Positions 1 to 4,804 of a stretch of 7,659 bases of DNA are shown here, piece after piece (the first letter of the stretch is position 1; each line of letters starts with the position of its first letter). This DNA is from Collinsella aerofaciens (GTDB lineage Bacteria > Actinomycetota > Coriobacteriia > Coriobacteriales > Coriobacteriaceae). The translations under genes and the position numbers were made by a program. The stretch spans positions 1 to 7,659 of the forward strand of contig JAUUSS010000103.1 of assembly GCA_030841765.1 (NCBI GenBank), in the 5' to 3' direction. The notes below the pieces were generated by a model. It worked only from the letters and a program-made list of their open reading frames with translations. It was not told the origin of the DNA and did no database searches.

Positions 1-244
1 GCCCGCAGACGATGGCGGACATGAGCGGCATGAGGGCGCCGAGGAACTGGGCGTAGGCGTCCGCGCCCAGCGCCGGGTCCCATCGGGTTATGGAGAAGTA
101 CTCGCCGCAGGCAAGACCGGCTGCCAGGCCGCAGACGAGGTGCACCACTGCGAGCGGGGAGCGCGCCAGGCGCAGGGCTTCGGAGAGCAGGGCCCGCGGG
201 AGAGTCATGCGTGGCGTCGGGTCGGAGAGTCGTGTCACGGCCAT
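1..244 (-). CDS. lanG: Lantibiotic immunity ABC transporter permease, LanG/MutG family (partial, 5' part)
   Basis: This is the second membrane subunit of a three-part exporter that clears lantibiotics from the cytoplasmic membrane. Only the first 81 codons are inside the window; the gene continues past base 1. The visible protein has a short polar N-terminus, then MTLPRALLSEALRLARSP and a hydrophobic segment (about residues 34-46), a GEYFSITRW stretch, and the start of a second hydrophobic segment (LMPLMSAIVCG). This is the usual MutG-type beginning: cytoplasmic helix, TM1, extracellular loop, TM2. The ATG (244-242) shares one base with the lanE stop (TGATG), which implies translational coupling. 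A second in-frame ATG twelve codons further in lacks a ribosome site, so the overlapping start is preferred. Family assignment rests on pattern and operon position. Confidence 0.75.
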   Translation of the reverse strand, partial: MAVTRLSDPTPRMTLPRALLSEALRLARSPLAVVHLVCGLAAGLACGEYFSITRWDPALGADAYAQFLGALMPLMSAIVCG

Positions 245-1010
245 CACCTCTCCTCGGAGCACGCGAACCAGGCCGCGCCCGCCGCCGTGAGCGCGGCGAA
301 CGCGAGCGCGCAGACCGCAAGGCCCGCCAGTGTGAGCATGCCGTCCGCCGCGAGCGCCCTGCCGAGCGCCATGTCCGCCGCGAGTGGCTCGCCGCTCGGC
401 AGCACGGGGATGAAGCTCGTGGGGATGACCATGCTCGCCGACGGCGGAAAGAGCTGCGGCAGCGGCATCAGCGACCAGGCGAACCCACCCACGAGCTGCG
501 TGGCGAGCGGGCAGAAGATGCCCGCGAGCATGCCGAGCCGCGTCGTGAGGAAGAGCCCTGCGGGGATCATCCACGCCGCGGTCACCGTGTTGGCGAGCGC
601 GCAGAGGAGCATCGTGAGGGTGCCCGCGGCCGTGAGGCCCTGCGAGGAGAACGCCGATCCCGCGAGGTAGATGCCGAAGACCACGAGGTTCGAGAGCGTG
701 CAGAGCGCGAGGCACCAGAGCGCCTTGGCCCACCAGGCGCGCCCGAGCGGGAAGCCCAGGCCCAGGAACCCCCGCATCCGCGTGCGCGCGTCCGCCCGCG
801 CGACGCACGCCACCACGAGCGAGAGAGCCACGGGCAGGAAGAGCGCGTACCAGTAGTTCCACGCGCTGAAGATCTGCACGCCCCGGTAGGGCATCGCGCC
901 GAGCAACGGCATCGGCAGCGCCATGAGCACGGCCAGGCGAACCGGTGCCGCGTGGCGCGACTTCAGGGCCTCGGCGCGCAGGCCCGCGAGCAGGCCGCCT
1001 TTCTCGCCCG

Positions 1011-1014
<4 letters not shown>
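244..1014 (-). CDS. lanE: Lantibiotic immunity ABC transporter permease, LanE (MutE/EpiE) family
   Basis: Integral membrane subunit of the LanFEG-type immunity exporter, 256 aa, a normal length for the family. It pairs with the ATPase encoded upstream and the LanG permease downstream. Hydrophobic segments sit near residues 27-40, 55-72, 97-119, 130-150, 158-182 and 227-251, giving about six membrane spans. The family hallmark FSAWNYWYALFLPVALSL (49-66), an aromatic-rich loop leading into TM2, is present. So are the WMIPAGLFL (148-156) and proline-rich PLPQLFPPSA (184-193) elements typical of MutE/EpiE proteins. The ATG overlaps the lanF stop by four bases (ATGA, 1014-1011) and the stop overlaps the lanG start, so all three are almost certainly co-translated. 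No lantibiotic precursor or LanB/C/M gene is visible, so this may be an orphan immunity set or the end of a cluster lying to the left. Confidence 0.85.
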
Positions 1015-1739
<725 letters not shown>

Positions 1740-1934
1740 GGGTTCGTCCTTTCTCTTCCGGGCGCACGGGCCGAGTCGCCGTGCCCGCGCGCCTTGCCTT
1801 TCGGGTTCACCATCCATGGTGGGGCGCGTTTCTAACGAAGCCGTAACGGCCGTTGGGCTCTTTTGGCGCCAGCCCTTCTCGACCCGTACGCCACTCATGG
1901 TATGTTTATCGCGATAACAAGGACGGAGGTGCCC
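1740..1934. promoter_or_regulatory. Divergent control region between lanF and the tetR remnant
   Basis: This 195-bp spacer must carry the lanF promoter (leftward) and the former tetR promoter (rightward). It holds a perfect 10-bp palindrome AACGGCCGTT at 1845-1854 and an inverted repeat CACCAT-cc-ATGGTG at 1808-1821. The 12-bp palindrome at 1906-1917 is listed separately. I could not find a convincing -35/-10 pair for lanF. A rightward -10 candidate TATGTT (1901-1906) lies about 29 bp before the GTG of tetR, without a good -35. Confidence 0.4.
1906..1917. promoter_or_regulatory. Probable TetR-type operator palindrome
   Basis: TTATCGCGATAA is a perfect 12-bp palindrome. With one skipped T it extends to TGTT(T)ATCG / CGATAACA over 1903-1919. 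It ends 17 bp before the GTG of the divergent tetR remnant and overlaps a possible rightward -10 element. That is where TetR-family proteins, whose genes commonly sit divergent to the transporter they repress, place autoregulatory operators. Binding is inferred, not shown. Confidence 0.5.
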
Positions 1935-2036
1935 GTGGCACGCAATAAGTACCCGGAGGAGACGGTCGAGAAGATTCTCGACGTTGCCGAGCGGCTCCTC
2001 GTGGAGCGCGGCTACGAGCACACCACGATGATCTGA
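1935..2036 (+). pseudogene. TetR/AcrR-family regulator, N-terminal fragment
   Basis: GTG start at 1935 with an excellent ribosome site (GGACGGAGG, 5-nt gap). It encodes VARNKYPEETVEKILDVAER and then LLVERGYEHTTM, followed by Ile and TGA. This is the canonical first helix of a TetR DNA-binding domain (alpha-1, then the turn G-Y-x-x-T-T) where the helix-turn-helix should begin. The 33 codons end just before the recognition helices, and no TetR sequence follows in any frame. The gene is therefore cut short, not frameshifted. It most likely once repressed the lanFEG operon facing it. The break coincides within a few bases with the start of HsdS-like sequence, which suggests deletion or recombination. 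The fragment itself cannot bind DNA. Confidence 0.75.
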
Positions 2037-2211
2037 AGAGCAATACGCTAAATCGAAAAAGGTAATCGAAGCCGCGCCTGTGGACTTATCGAGGGTCGAG
2101 ATTCCCGCCCCATCCATCGGCACCCAGCAGAAGGTCGTCGACATCCTCGACCGCTTCGGCACCCTAACCAAATCGCTCACCGACGGTAGGATAAACCCCA
2201 TGAATATATGA
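2032..2211 (+). pseudogene. Type I restriction specificity subunit (HsdS) fragment
   Basis: An open stretch of 59 codons with no start codon of its own and preceded immediately by TGA. It reads SEEQYAKSKKVIEAAPVDLS, then RVEIPAPSIGTQQKVVDILD, then RFGTLTKSLTDG. The core (IP-x-PS-x3-Q-x-VV-x-ILDRF-x-x-L) is the hallmark junction in HsdS between the end of a target-recognition domain and the following conserved helix. In intact proteins this continues with LPAEI-x-x-RRKQYEYYR. Here it breaks after LTDG into an unrelated tail and stops. Both ends are missing, and no hsdM or hsdR is nearby, so it is a scrap that gives no methylation specificity. It abuts the tetR break. Confidence 0.6.
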
Positions 2212-2295
2212 ATTGACCTGCTGACTCCAATGAAGATTGGAGGGTAACTGCCAGGGGTGACGGCCCAGCGAGTGTTATTTTGCGAGCTATGCGCA
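2212..2295. other. Intergenic spacer with one small stem-loop
   Basis: No gene is visible. The only structure is a perfect 7-bp stem CTCCAAT/ATTGGAG with loop GAAG (2225-2242). No T-run follows on the plus strand, so it is not a standard terminator. Confidence 0.35.
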
Positions 2296-2321
2296 TTGAA
2301 AGCGACCTTTCGTGGTATAAA
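2296..2321 (+). promoter_or_regulatory. Candidate promoter (extended -10) for the ToxN-like gene
   Basis: TGGTATAAA at 2313-2321 is a good extended -10 (TG-n-TATAAA). TTGAAA at 2296-2301 resembles a -35, but the 14-bp gap is short; an extended -10 can work without a -35. Transcription would start near 2328, giving a leader of about 144 nt before the ATG at 2472. Confidence 0.4.
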
Positions 2322-2327
2322 CTACTT

Positions 2328-2471
2328 GCCGGAAGCCGCGGCTTTCAGAGTACGGCTTACGTGTACGTTTAACCTCCGTGGGCGACGGGGTGCCGCAAGG
2401 CGTAGAATATCGCCCACCTGTAGGGGCCTGCAGCGATGCGGGCCCCGCTTCGTATGAAGGGGGCGTAACCG
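2328..2471 (+). ncRNA. Highly structured leader or candidate small RNA upstream of the ToxN-like gene
   Basis: The predicted leader folds into several hairpins by eye. (1) GGAAGC/GCTTTC, 2331-2336 with 2341-2346, loop CGCG, one wobble pair. (2) GTGGGCGA/TCGCCCAC, 2378-2385 with 2410-2417, enclosing a small hairpin GCC-GCAA-GGC (2392-2401). (3) A 10-bp stem 2423-2432 with 2437-2446, one G-U pair, closed by GCGA. Both GCAA and GCGA are GNRA tetraloops. No poly-T follows hairpin 3, so it is not a simple terminator. The ribosome site AAGGGGG (2457-2463) lies 11 nt after it. GGGCG (2461-2465) could instead pair with CGCCC (2411-2415), giving an alternative fold that hides the ribosome site. It could be a type III antitoxin RNA or a regulatory leader. 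I do not see the tandem repeats typical of ToxI, so the role is open. Confidence 0.4.
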
Positions 2472-2921
2472 ATGAAGATCGTATCCATCTCCCAGGACTT
2501 CTTCGACCTCGTCGAGGGCGACCGCGAGCTCATGCTTAAGCACAATCGCCCCTGCATCGTGGTGGTGAGGCTGCGTTTCCGCGGGAAGCGCAGGGACTTC
2601 GCTGTGCCGCTGCGTTCCAACATCGCCCCTAACGCGCCCAAAGACCAGTACTTTGCGTTGCCACCCCGCCCCACGACGCGCCCCGGCTGCCGCCACGGCA
2701 TCCACTACATCAAGATGTTCCCCATAACCAAGGTCTACCAGCGCCGCTTCAGGACCGAGGGCTCGGCCTACTACGAGACGCTCCAGCGCATCATCGACGG
2801 CAACACCAAGCGCATCGTCTCCGAGTGCCAGGCATACCTCGACCGCTGCGAGCGCGAGGGAAGGCCTCGCTTTGCCGTCGACATCGACCGCATCGTGGGG
2901 CTGCTGGAGAGCGAGAAGTAG
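2472..2921 (+). CDS. ToxN/TenpN-like protein, probable type III toxin-antitoxin endoribonuclease
   Basis: A 149-aa basic protein starting at ATG 2472 after AAGGGGG with an 8-nt gap. By pattern it resembles the ToxN/AbiQ-TenpN-CptN superfamily of RNA-cutting toxins that are held inactive by a small RNA antitoxin. It has a short N-terminal strand (MKIVSIS) and NRPCIVVVRLRF (25-36). Then comes FAVPLRSNI (43-51), which lines up with the FAIPxRSxI / PLTSP element holding the catalytic Ser/Thr. HGIHYIKMFPI (75-85) corresponds to the family's GxDYxKAxxI / MIPV strand. After it is a helical C-terminal part (YYETLQRIIDGNTKRIVSECQAYL, split at about residue 119). Size and charge fit a 150-180 aa RNase. 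The gene is a single unit with its own terminator and a folded leader that could be, or contain, the antitoxin. The assignment is by eye only; a housekeeping RNA-binding role cannot be excluded. Confidence 0.55.
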   Translation: MKIVSISQDFFDLVEGDRELMLKHNRPCIVVVRLRFRGKRRDFAVPLRSNIAPNAPKDQYFALPPRPTTRPGCRHGIHYIKMFPITKVYQRRFRTEGSAYYETLQRIIDGNTKRIVSECQAYLDRCEREGRPRFAVDIDRIVGLLESEK

Positions 2922-2945
2922 GGCACCTCGGCTCAGTCTCGAGCC

Positions 2946-2968
2946 ATGCGGAGTCGCTCCGCATTTTT
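2946..2968 (+). terminator. Intrinsic terminator of the ToxN-like gene
   Basis: Perfect 8-bp stem ATGCGGAG/CTCCGCAT (2946-2953 with 2957-2964), loop TCG, running straight into TTTTT (2964-2968). It lies 25 nt after the stop codon on the plus strand and ends the transcript as a one-gene unit. Confidence 0.85.
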
Positions 2969-3063
2969 GAACGCCGCGTGTGCGTCCCAAATACTTGAGA
3001 AACAAGCTGTGAAGTGCGGTGGCGCGCCCGTGCCCGTGCATAGCCGTCACCATTAGCGTCTAC

Positions 3064-3095
3064 GCGGCGTCGGCTTCAAGTGGAATTGACGCCGC
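3064..3095. repeat. Inverted repeat between convergent ToxN-like and yjdF genes
   Basis: GCGGCGTC (3064-3071) and GACGCCGC (3088-3095) form a perfect 8-bp stem with a 16-nt loop, 36 nt past the yjdF stop. No T-run follows on either strand. It may be a weak or Rho-assisted end signal for yjdF. The rest of 2969-3131 shows nothing else. Confidence 0.35.
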
Positions 3096-3131
3096 TGCTG
3101 TATATGGTTTGCCTTGCTGCAAATGGCGGTA

Positions 3132-3551
3132 TCAATGACCGCGATGCTTCTGCTTGTGCTTCAGTTTTCTCTGCTCGAAGCGCGCATCAGCCTCTTCCGC
3201 GCGGCGTCGGCTTCTTGCATGAGCTGACTCCTGCTTCATCGCTTCTCTCTGTGCCACGAGTGCCTGCTGCGCCTTTGTGCTCATCGCGGGCCGATTAAGG
3301 GCTTTCGCCGCCTCGCGAGCGCGTCGCTTGGGGTTCTTCGCGGGCTTGCTTGTTTCCGTGGACTCGTCGTCGAAGAGCGAGAGCTTCTCCCATTCGCTTG
3401 TAACGAATCGCAGGATCTCCTCATCGGACGGCTCCGCGCCGAAGACGATGCGGGCGGCGTCATACCCGCCGTCCTCGACGTGCTCCGTCAGCCCGACCCA
3501 GAATTGGCCGTCGTGATATACGGTCAGGGTGGACGACACGCTGATCTGCAT
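3132..3551 (-). CDS. yjdF: YjdF family protein (DUF2992)
   Basis: A 139-aa protein of the YjdF/DUF2992 family. Its biochemical function is unknown, but in many Firmicutes its gene is controlled by the yjdF riboswitch, which senses azaaromatic compounds. Visible hallmarks: LTVYHDGQFWVGLTE (9-23), ARIVFGAEPSDEEILRFV (33-50), then a highly charged, probably helical tail with NPKRRAREAAKAL (73-85), the near-invariant STKAQQAL (91-98), and the typical ending KHKQKHRGH (131-139). Length and domain order are normal. The start is ATG 3551, with AAAGGAGG at 3567-3560 and an 8-nt gap; a longer upstream frame exists but runs through the leader and is not coding. It is a single-gene unit, convergent with the ToxN-like gene. 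Confidence 0.92.
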   Translation of the reverse strand: MQISVSSTLTVYHDGQFWVGLTEHVEDGGYDAARIVFGAEPSDEEILRFVTSEWEKLSLFDDESTETSKPAKNPKRRAREAAKALNRPAMSTKAQQALVAQREAMKQESAHARSRRRAEEADARFEQRKLKHKQKHRGH

Positions 3552-3559
3552 GGTTGGTT

Positions 3560-3672
3560 CCTCCTTTATGTAGATGTCCATGCAGAGAAGGGACAACCAA
3601 GGAGGCAGGTTACTGATGCGGACATCCGCACGCCCACGACTACCCGACGGGGACTGTGTTTTCATCTCTGAT
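3560..3672 (-). promoter_or_regulatory. yjdF riboswitch candidate with anti-Shine-Dalgarno switch
   Basis: The leader of yjdF (about 120 nt from the predicted start near 3672) has the layout of a translational riboswitch. A closing stem pairs CAGAGA (3670-3665) with TCTCTG (3588-3583). Inside it lie hairpins CCC-GTC-GGG-type (3652-3643) and TGCGG-ATGT-CCGCA (3630-3617). The sequence CCTCCTT (3605-3599) is exactly complementary to the Shine-Dalgarno AAGGAGG (3566-3560). That pairing would place the 3' strand of the closing stem in its loop, so the two folds should compete. In other bacteria yjdF genes carry the yjdF motif RNA. The class is assigned from gene context and this architecture, not from a covariance match. 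Confidence 0.6.
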
Positions 3673-3678
3673 GCCCGC

Positions 3679-3684
3679 ATTGTA
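3679..3684 (-). promoter_or_regulatory. -10 element of the yjdF promoter
   Basis: TACAAT (minus strand, 3684-3679) is a 5/6 match to TATAAT and sits just upstream of the folded leader. A start near 3672 would place the closing stem of the aptamer at the very 5' end. The -35 (ATGAAG, 17 bp further upstream) is weak. Confidence 0.45.
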
Positions 3685-3756
3685 GCACGCGCGGATGCGC
3701 CCTTCATCGCTGCCGACATGACGTGGCTGGGATTCGTTCCTCGACACATCCTTTTG

Positions 3757-3762
3757 TATATT
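3757..3762 (+). promoter_or_regulatory. Candidate -10 element ahead of the 19-bp inverted repeat
   Basis: TATATT (3757-3762) is a 5/6 match to the -10 consensus on the plus strand, without a convincing -35. An alternative promoter, TTGCCT (3761-3766), 16 bp, TTAAAT (3783-3788), would put the palindrome GTTTCGAAAC between its two boxes. Either could drive the small ORF at 3824. Confidence 0.3.
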
Positions 3763-3763
3763 G

Positions 3764-3814
3764 CCTTCCCGGTTTCGAAACTTTAAATCAATTCGAGTTT
3801 CGAAACCGGGAAGG
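3764..3814. repeat. Perfect 19-bp inverted repeat made of twin GTTTCGAAAC palindromes
   Basis: CCTTCCCGGTTTCGAAACT (3764-3782) and its exact reverse complement AGTTTCGAAACCGGGAAGG (3796-3814) flank a 13-nt AT-rich loop. Each arm also contains the 10-bp palindrome GTTTCGAAAC (3772-3781 and 3797-3806), so the two palindromes are direct repeats 25 bp apart. The right arm ends in AAGG, the first half of the Shine-Dalgarno for the downstream ORF. It could be a double operator, a translation-blocking RNA hairpin, or the trace of a small mobile element. It is not a normal terminator: no T-run follows on the plus strand, and on the minus strand the stem is followed only by a scattered CAATATAC. Confidence 0.8.
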
Positions 3815-3823
3815 AGAGCGTAT

Positions 3824-4018
3824 GTGAGAGGCGATATGAGCATCAACTTGATGCTTGAGGGGGAGCTCGCGTCGCTTCTGCCCATCGGGGACGTGTTCCC
3901 GAAGGTCCTCATCTCCCGCATAGGGCATGAGACCTGTACCCGGGAAGGCGTACTCGTGCTGGACCTCGCGCGGTGCTGCTCGGTGAGCAGGGGTTCTGAA
4001 CACTGCGTAGGGATATAG
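3824..4018 (+). CDS. Hypothetical protein, 64 codons, possibly a truncated gene
   Basis: I do not recognise this protein. GTG 3824 is the best start: AAGGAGAG (3811-3818) lies 5 nt before it. An ATG at 3822 in another frame stops at once (ATG TGA), and an in-frame ATG at 3836 has a weaker site (AGAGG). The product begins VRGDMSINLMLEGELASLLP, continues IGDVFPKVLISRIGHETCTR and EGVLVLDLAR, then a Cys/Ser-rich tail CCSVSRGSEHCVGI. The first 45 residues look like ordinary protein with alternating hydrophobic strands, while the tail does not, suggesting the original gene was cut and reads into unrelated DNA. Its ribosome site is partly inside the 19-bp inverted repeat, so it is probably tightly controlled. 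It lies between yjdF and the flavin oxidoreductase, and no partner is evident. Confidence 0.4.
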   Translation: MRGDMSINLMLEGELASLLPIGDVFPKVLISRIGHETCTREGVLVLDLARCCSVSRGSEHCVGI

Positions 4019-4165
4019 CGCGACAGGGGGGGTGCAGCACCGTTTGCGCCTTGTCTAGAGAACACGAACAAGAGATGTGGCCTGCAGACGACTGAATAGC
4101 TCCATCTGTTTTGGTTACAACGAAATGTGTGCCGCGCGCCTGCGGCATGAAGGAGGGAGATTACT
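4019..4165 (+). promoter_or_regulatory. Leader of the flavin oxidoreductase with a hairpin before the ribosome site
   Basis: No gene is seen here. A stem TGCCGC/GCGGCA (4130-4135 with 4142-4147) with loop GCGCCT, extendable by one G-U pair, ends two bases before the ribosome site AAGGAGG (4150-4156). TACAAC (4117-4122) is a possible -10; no good -35 was found. Confidence 0.3.
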
Positions 4166-4696
4166 ATGAATATCGTTGTATTGAGTGGTAGCCCGCGCAA
4201 GGGCGCCAATACCGACACCATGGCCGAGGCGTTTGCCGAGACCGCGCGCGAGACCGGCCACACAGTCGAGGTCATCCGCGTTGCCAGCAAGAAGATCGCT
4301 GGTTGTCTGGGATGCCAGTACTGCTTTACCCATGAGGGCGCCTGCGTGCAGAAGGATGACATGGCCGACGTGATCGAGTCGCTGAAAGGCGCCGATATGG
4401 TTGTCTTCGCTTCGCCCATCTACTGGTTTGATATCACTGCGCAGGAGAAGGCCGCCATCGACCGCCTGTACGCCTTCGGTGCTACGGGCTTCCCGTTCAC
4501 CAAGACAGCCCTTTTGCTCGATAGTCACAGCGAGGGCGTCTATGACGCGGCGATCGCCATGTACAAGTCAACCTGCGCGTACTGCAAGTGGGAGGACCAG
4601 GGCATTATCACCATTAGCGGTATGACCGAGCGCGACAGCATGGCCTCTTCGCCCAAGTTGGAAGAGGTGCGAGAGCTCGCTCGCAGGCTCGCCTAA
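4166..4696 (+). CDS. NAD(P)H-dependent FMN reductase / iron-sulfur flavoprotein-like oxidoreductase
   Basis: A 176-aa flavodoxin-fold redox protein. MNIVVLSGSPRKGANTDTMA (1-20) contains the FMN-phosphate loop GSPRKGxNT (8-16). SPIYWFDIT (83-91) is the loop that contacts the flavin ring. Between them is a cysteine cluster, Cys47-x2-Cys50-x2-Cys53-x6-Cys60 (CLGCQYC...GAC), with spacing like the compact [4Fe-4S] motif of iron-sulfur flavoproteins. Many proteins with this motif are nevertheless annotated simply as NADPH-dependent FMN reductases. KDDM (63-66) follows, as is usual. A second Cys pair CAYC (137-140) lies near the C-terminus. It is cytosolic, and the substrate is unknown; quinones, nitro-compounds or a dedicated redox partner are possible. 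ATG 4166 has AAGGAGG with a 9-nt gap. It stands alone and is convergent with the AAA+ ATPase gene. Confidence 0.85.
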   Translation: MNIVVLSGSPRKGANTDTMAEAFAETARETGHTVEVIRVASKKIAGCLGCQYCFTHEGACVQKDDMADVIESLKGADMVVFASPIYWFDITAQEKAAIDRLYAFGATGFPFTKTALLLDSHSEGVYDAAIAMYKSTCAYCKWEDQGIITISGMTERDSMASSPKLEEVRELARRLA

Positions 4697-4787
4697 GGAC
4701 AAGAAGAACGCGTGGCAATCGGTGTTGGTGGAAATGCTTGCTGTCCTTACCGAGAGGAATGCTGATTGCCATGCGTTGATGTCCTTA
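4694..4787. repeat. 94-nt imperfect palindrome between convergent genes
   Basis: The outer arms TAAGGACA (4694-4701) and TGTCCTTA (4780-4787) are perfect. The inner arms AACGCGTGGCAATC (4707-4720) and GATTGCCATGCGTT (4764-4777) pair over 14 bp with one G-U. The first outer arm begins with the stop codon of the oxidoreductase gene. A second TGTCCTTA (4742-4749) lies in the 43-nt loop and could replace the outer right arm. There is no T-run. It may be a bidirectional end signal, an RNA-stabilising 3' stem, or a REP-like element. Confidence 0.65.
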
Positions 4788-4804
4788 TGGACAATCTCCG
4801 CATG

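Noticed and set aside
1740..2201. Extension of the lanF frame up to an ATG at 2201
   Set aside because: It runs through the divergent control region and the tetR and hsdS remnants; the ATG at 1739 has a proper ribosome site and begins the conserved ABC domain.
2328..2471. Classic ToxI tandem-repeat antitoxin
   Set aside because: I looked for 30-45 nt tandem units and found only hairpins of differing sequence, plus short partial repeats such as CGGCTT at 2339 and 2354.
2322..3053. 243-codon minus-strand open frame opposite the ToxN-like gene
   Set aside because: It is antisense to a better gene, crosses its terminator and leader, and shows no recognisable domain.
3761..3823. TTG start at 3761 for the small ORF
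   Set aside because: It would translate through the 19-bp inverted repeat and has no ribosome site; GTG 3824 has a good one.
3640..4419. 259-codon minus-strand open frame
   Set aside because: It is antisense to the oxidoreductase 5' end and runs through the inverted repeat and yjdF promoter; composition is that of a shadow frame.
4694..4787. Integron attC-like site
   Set aside because: The palindrome is the right size, but its ends lack the GTTRRRY/RYYYAAC core sites and there is no integrase or cassette array.
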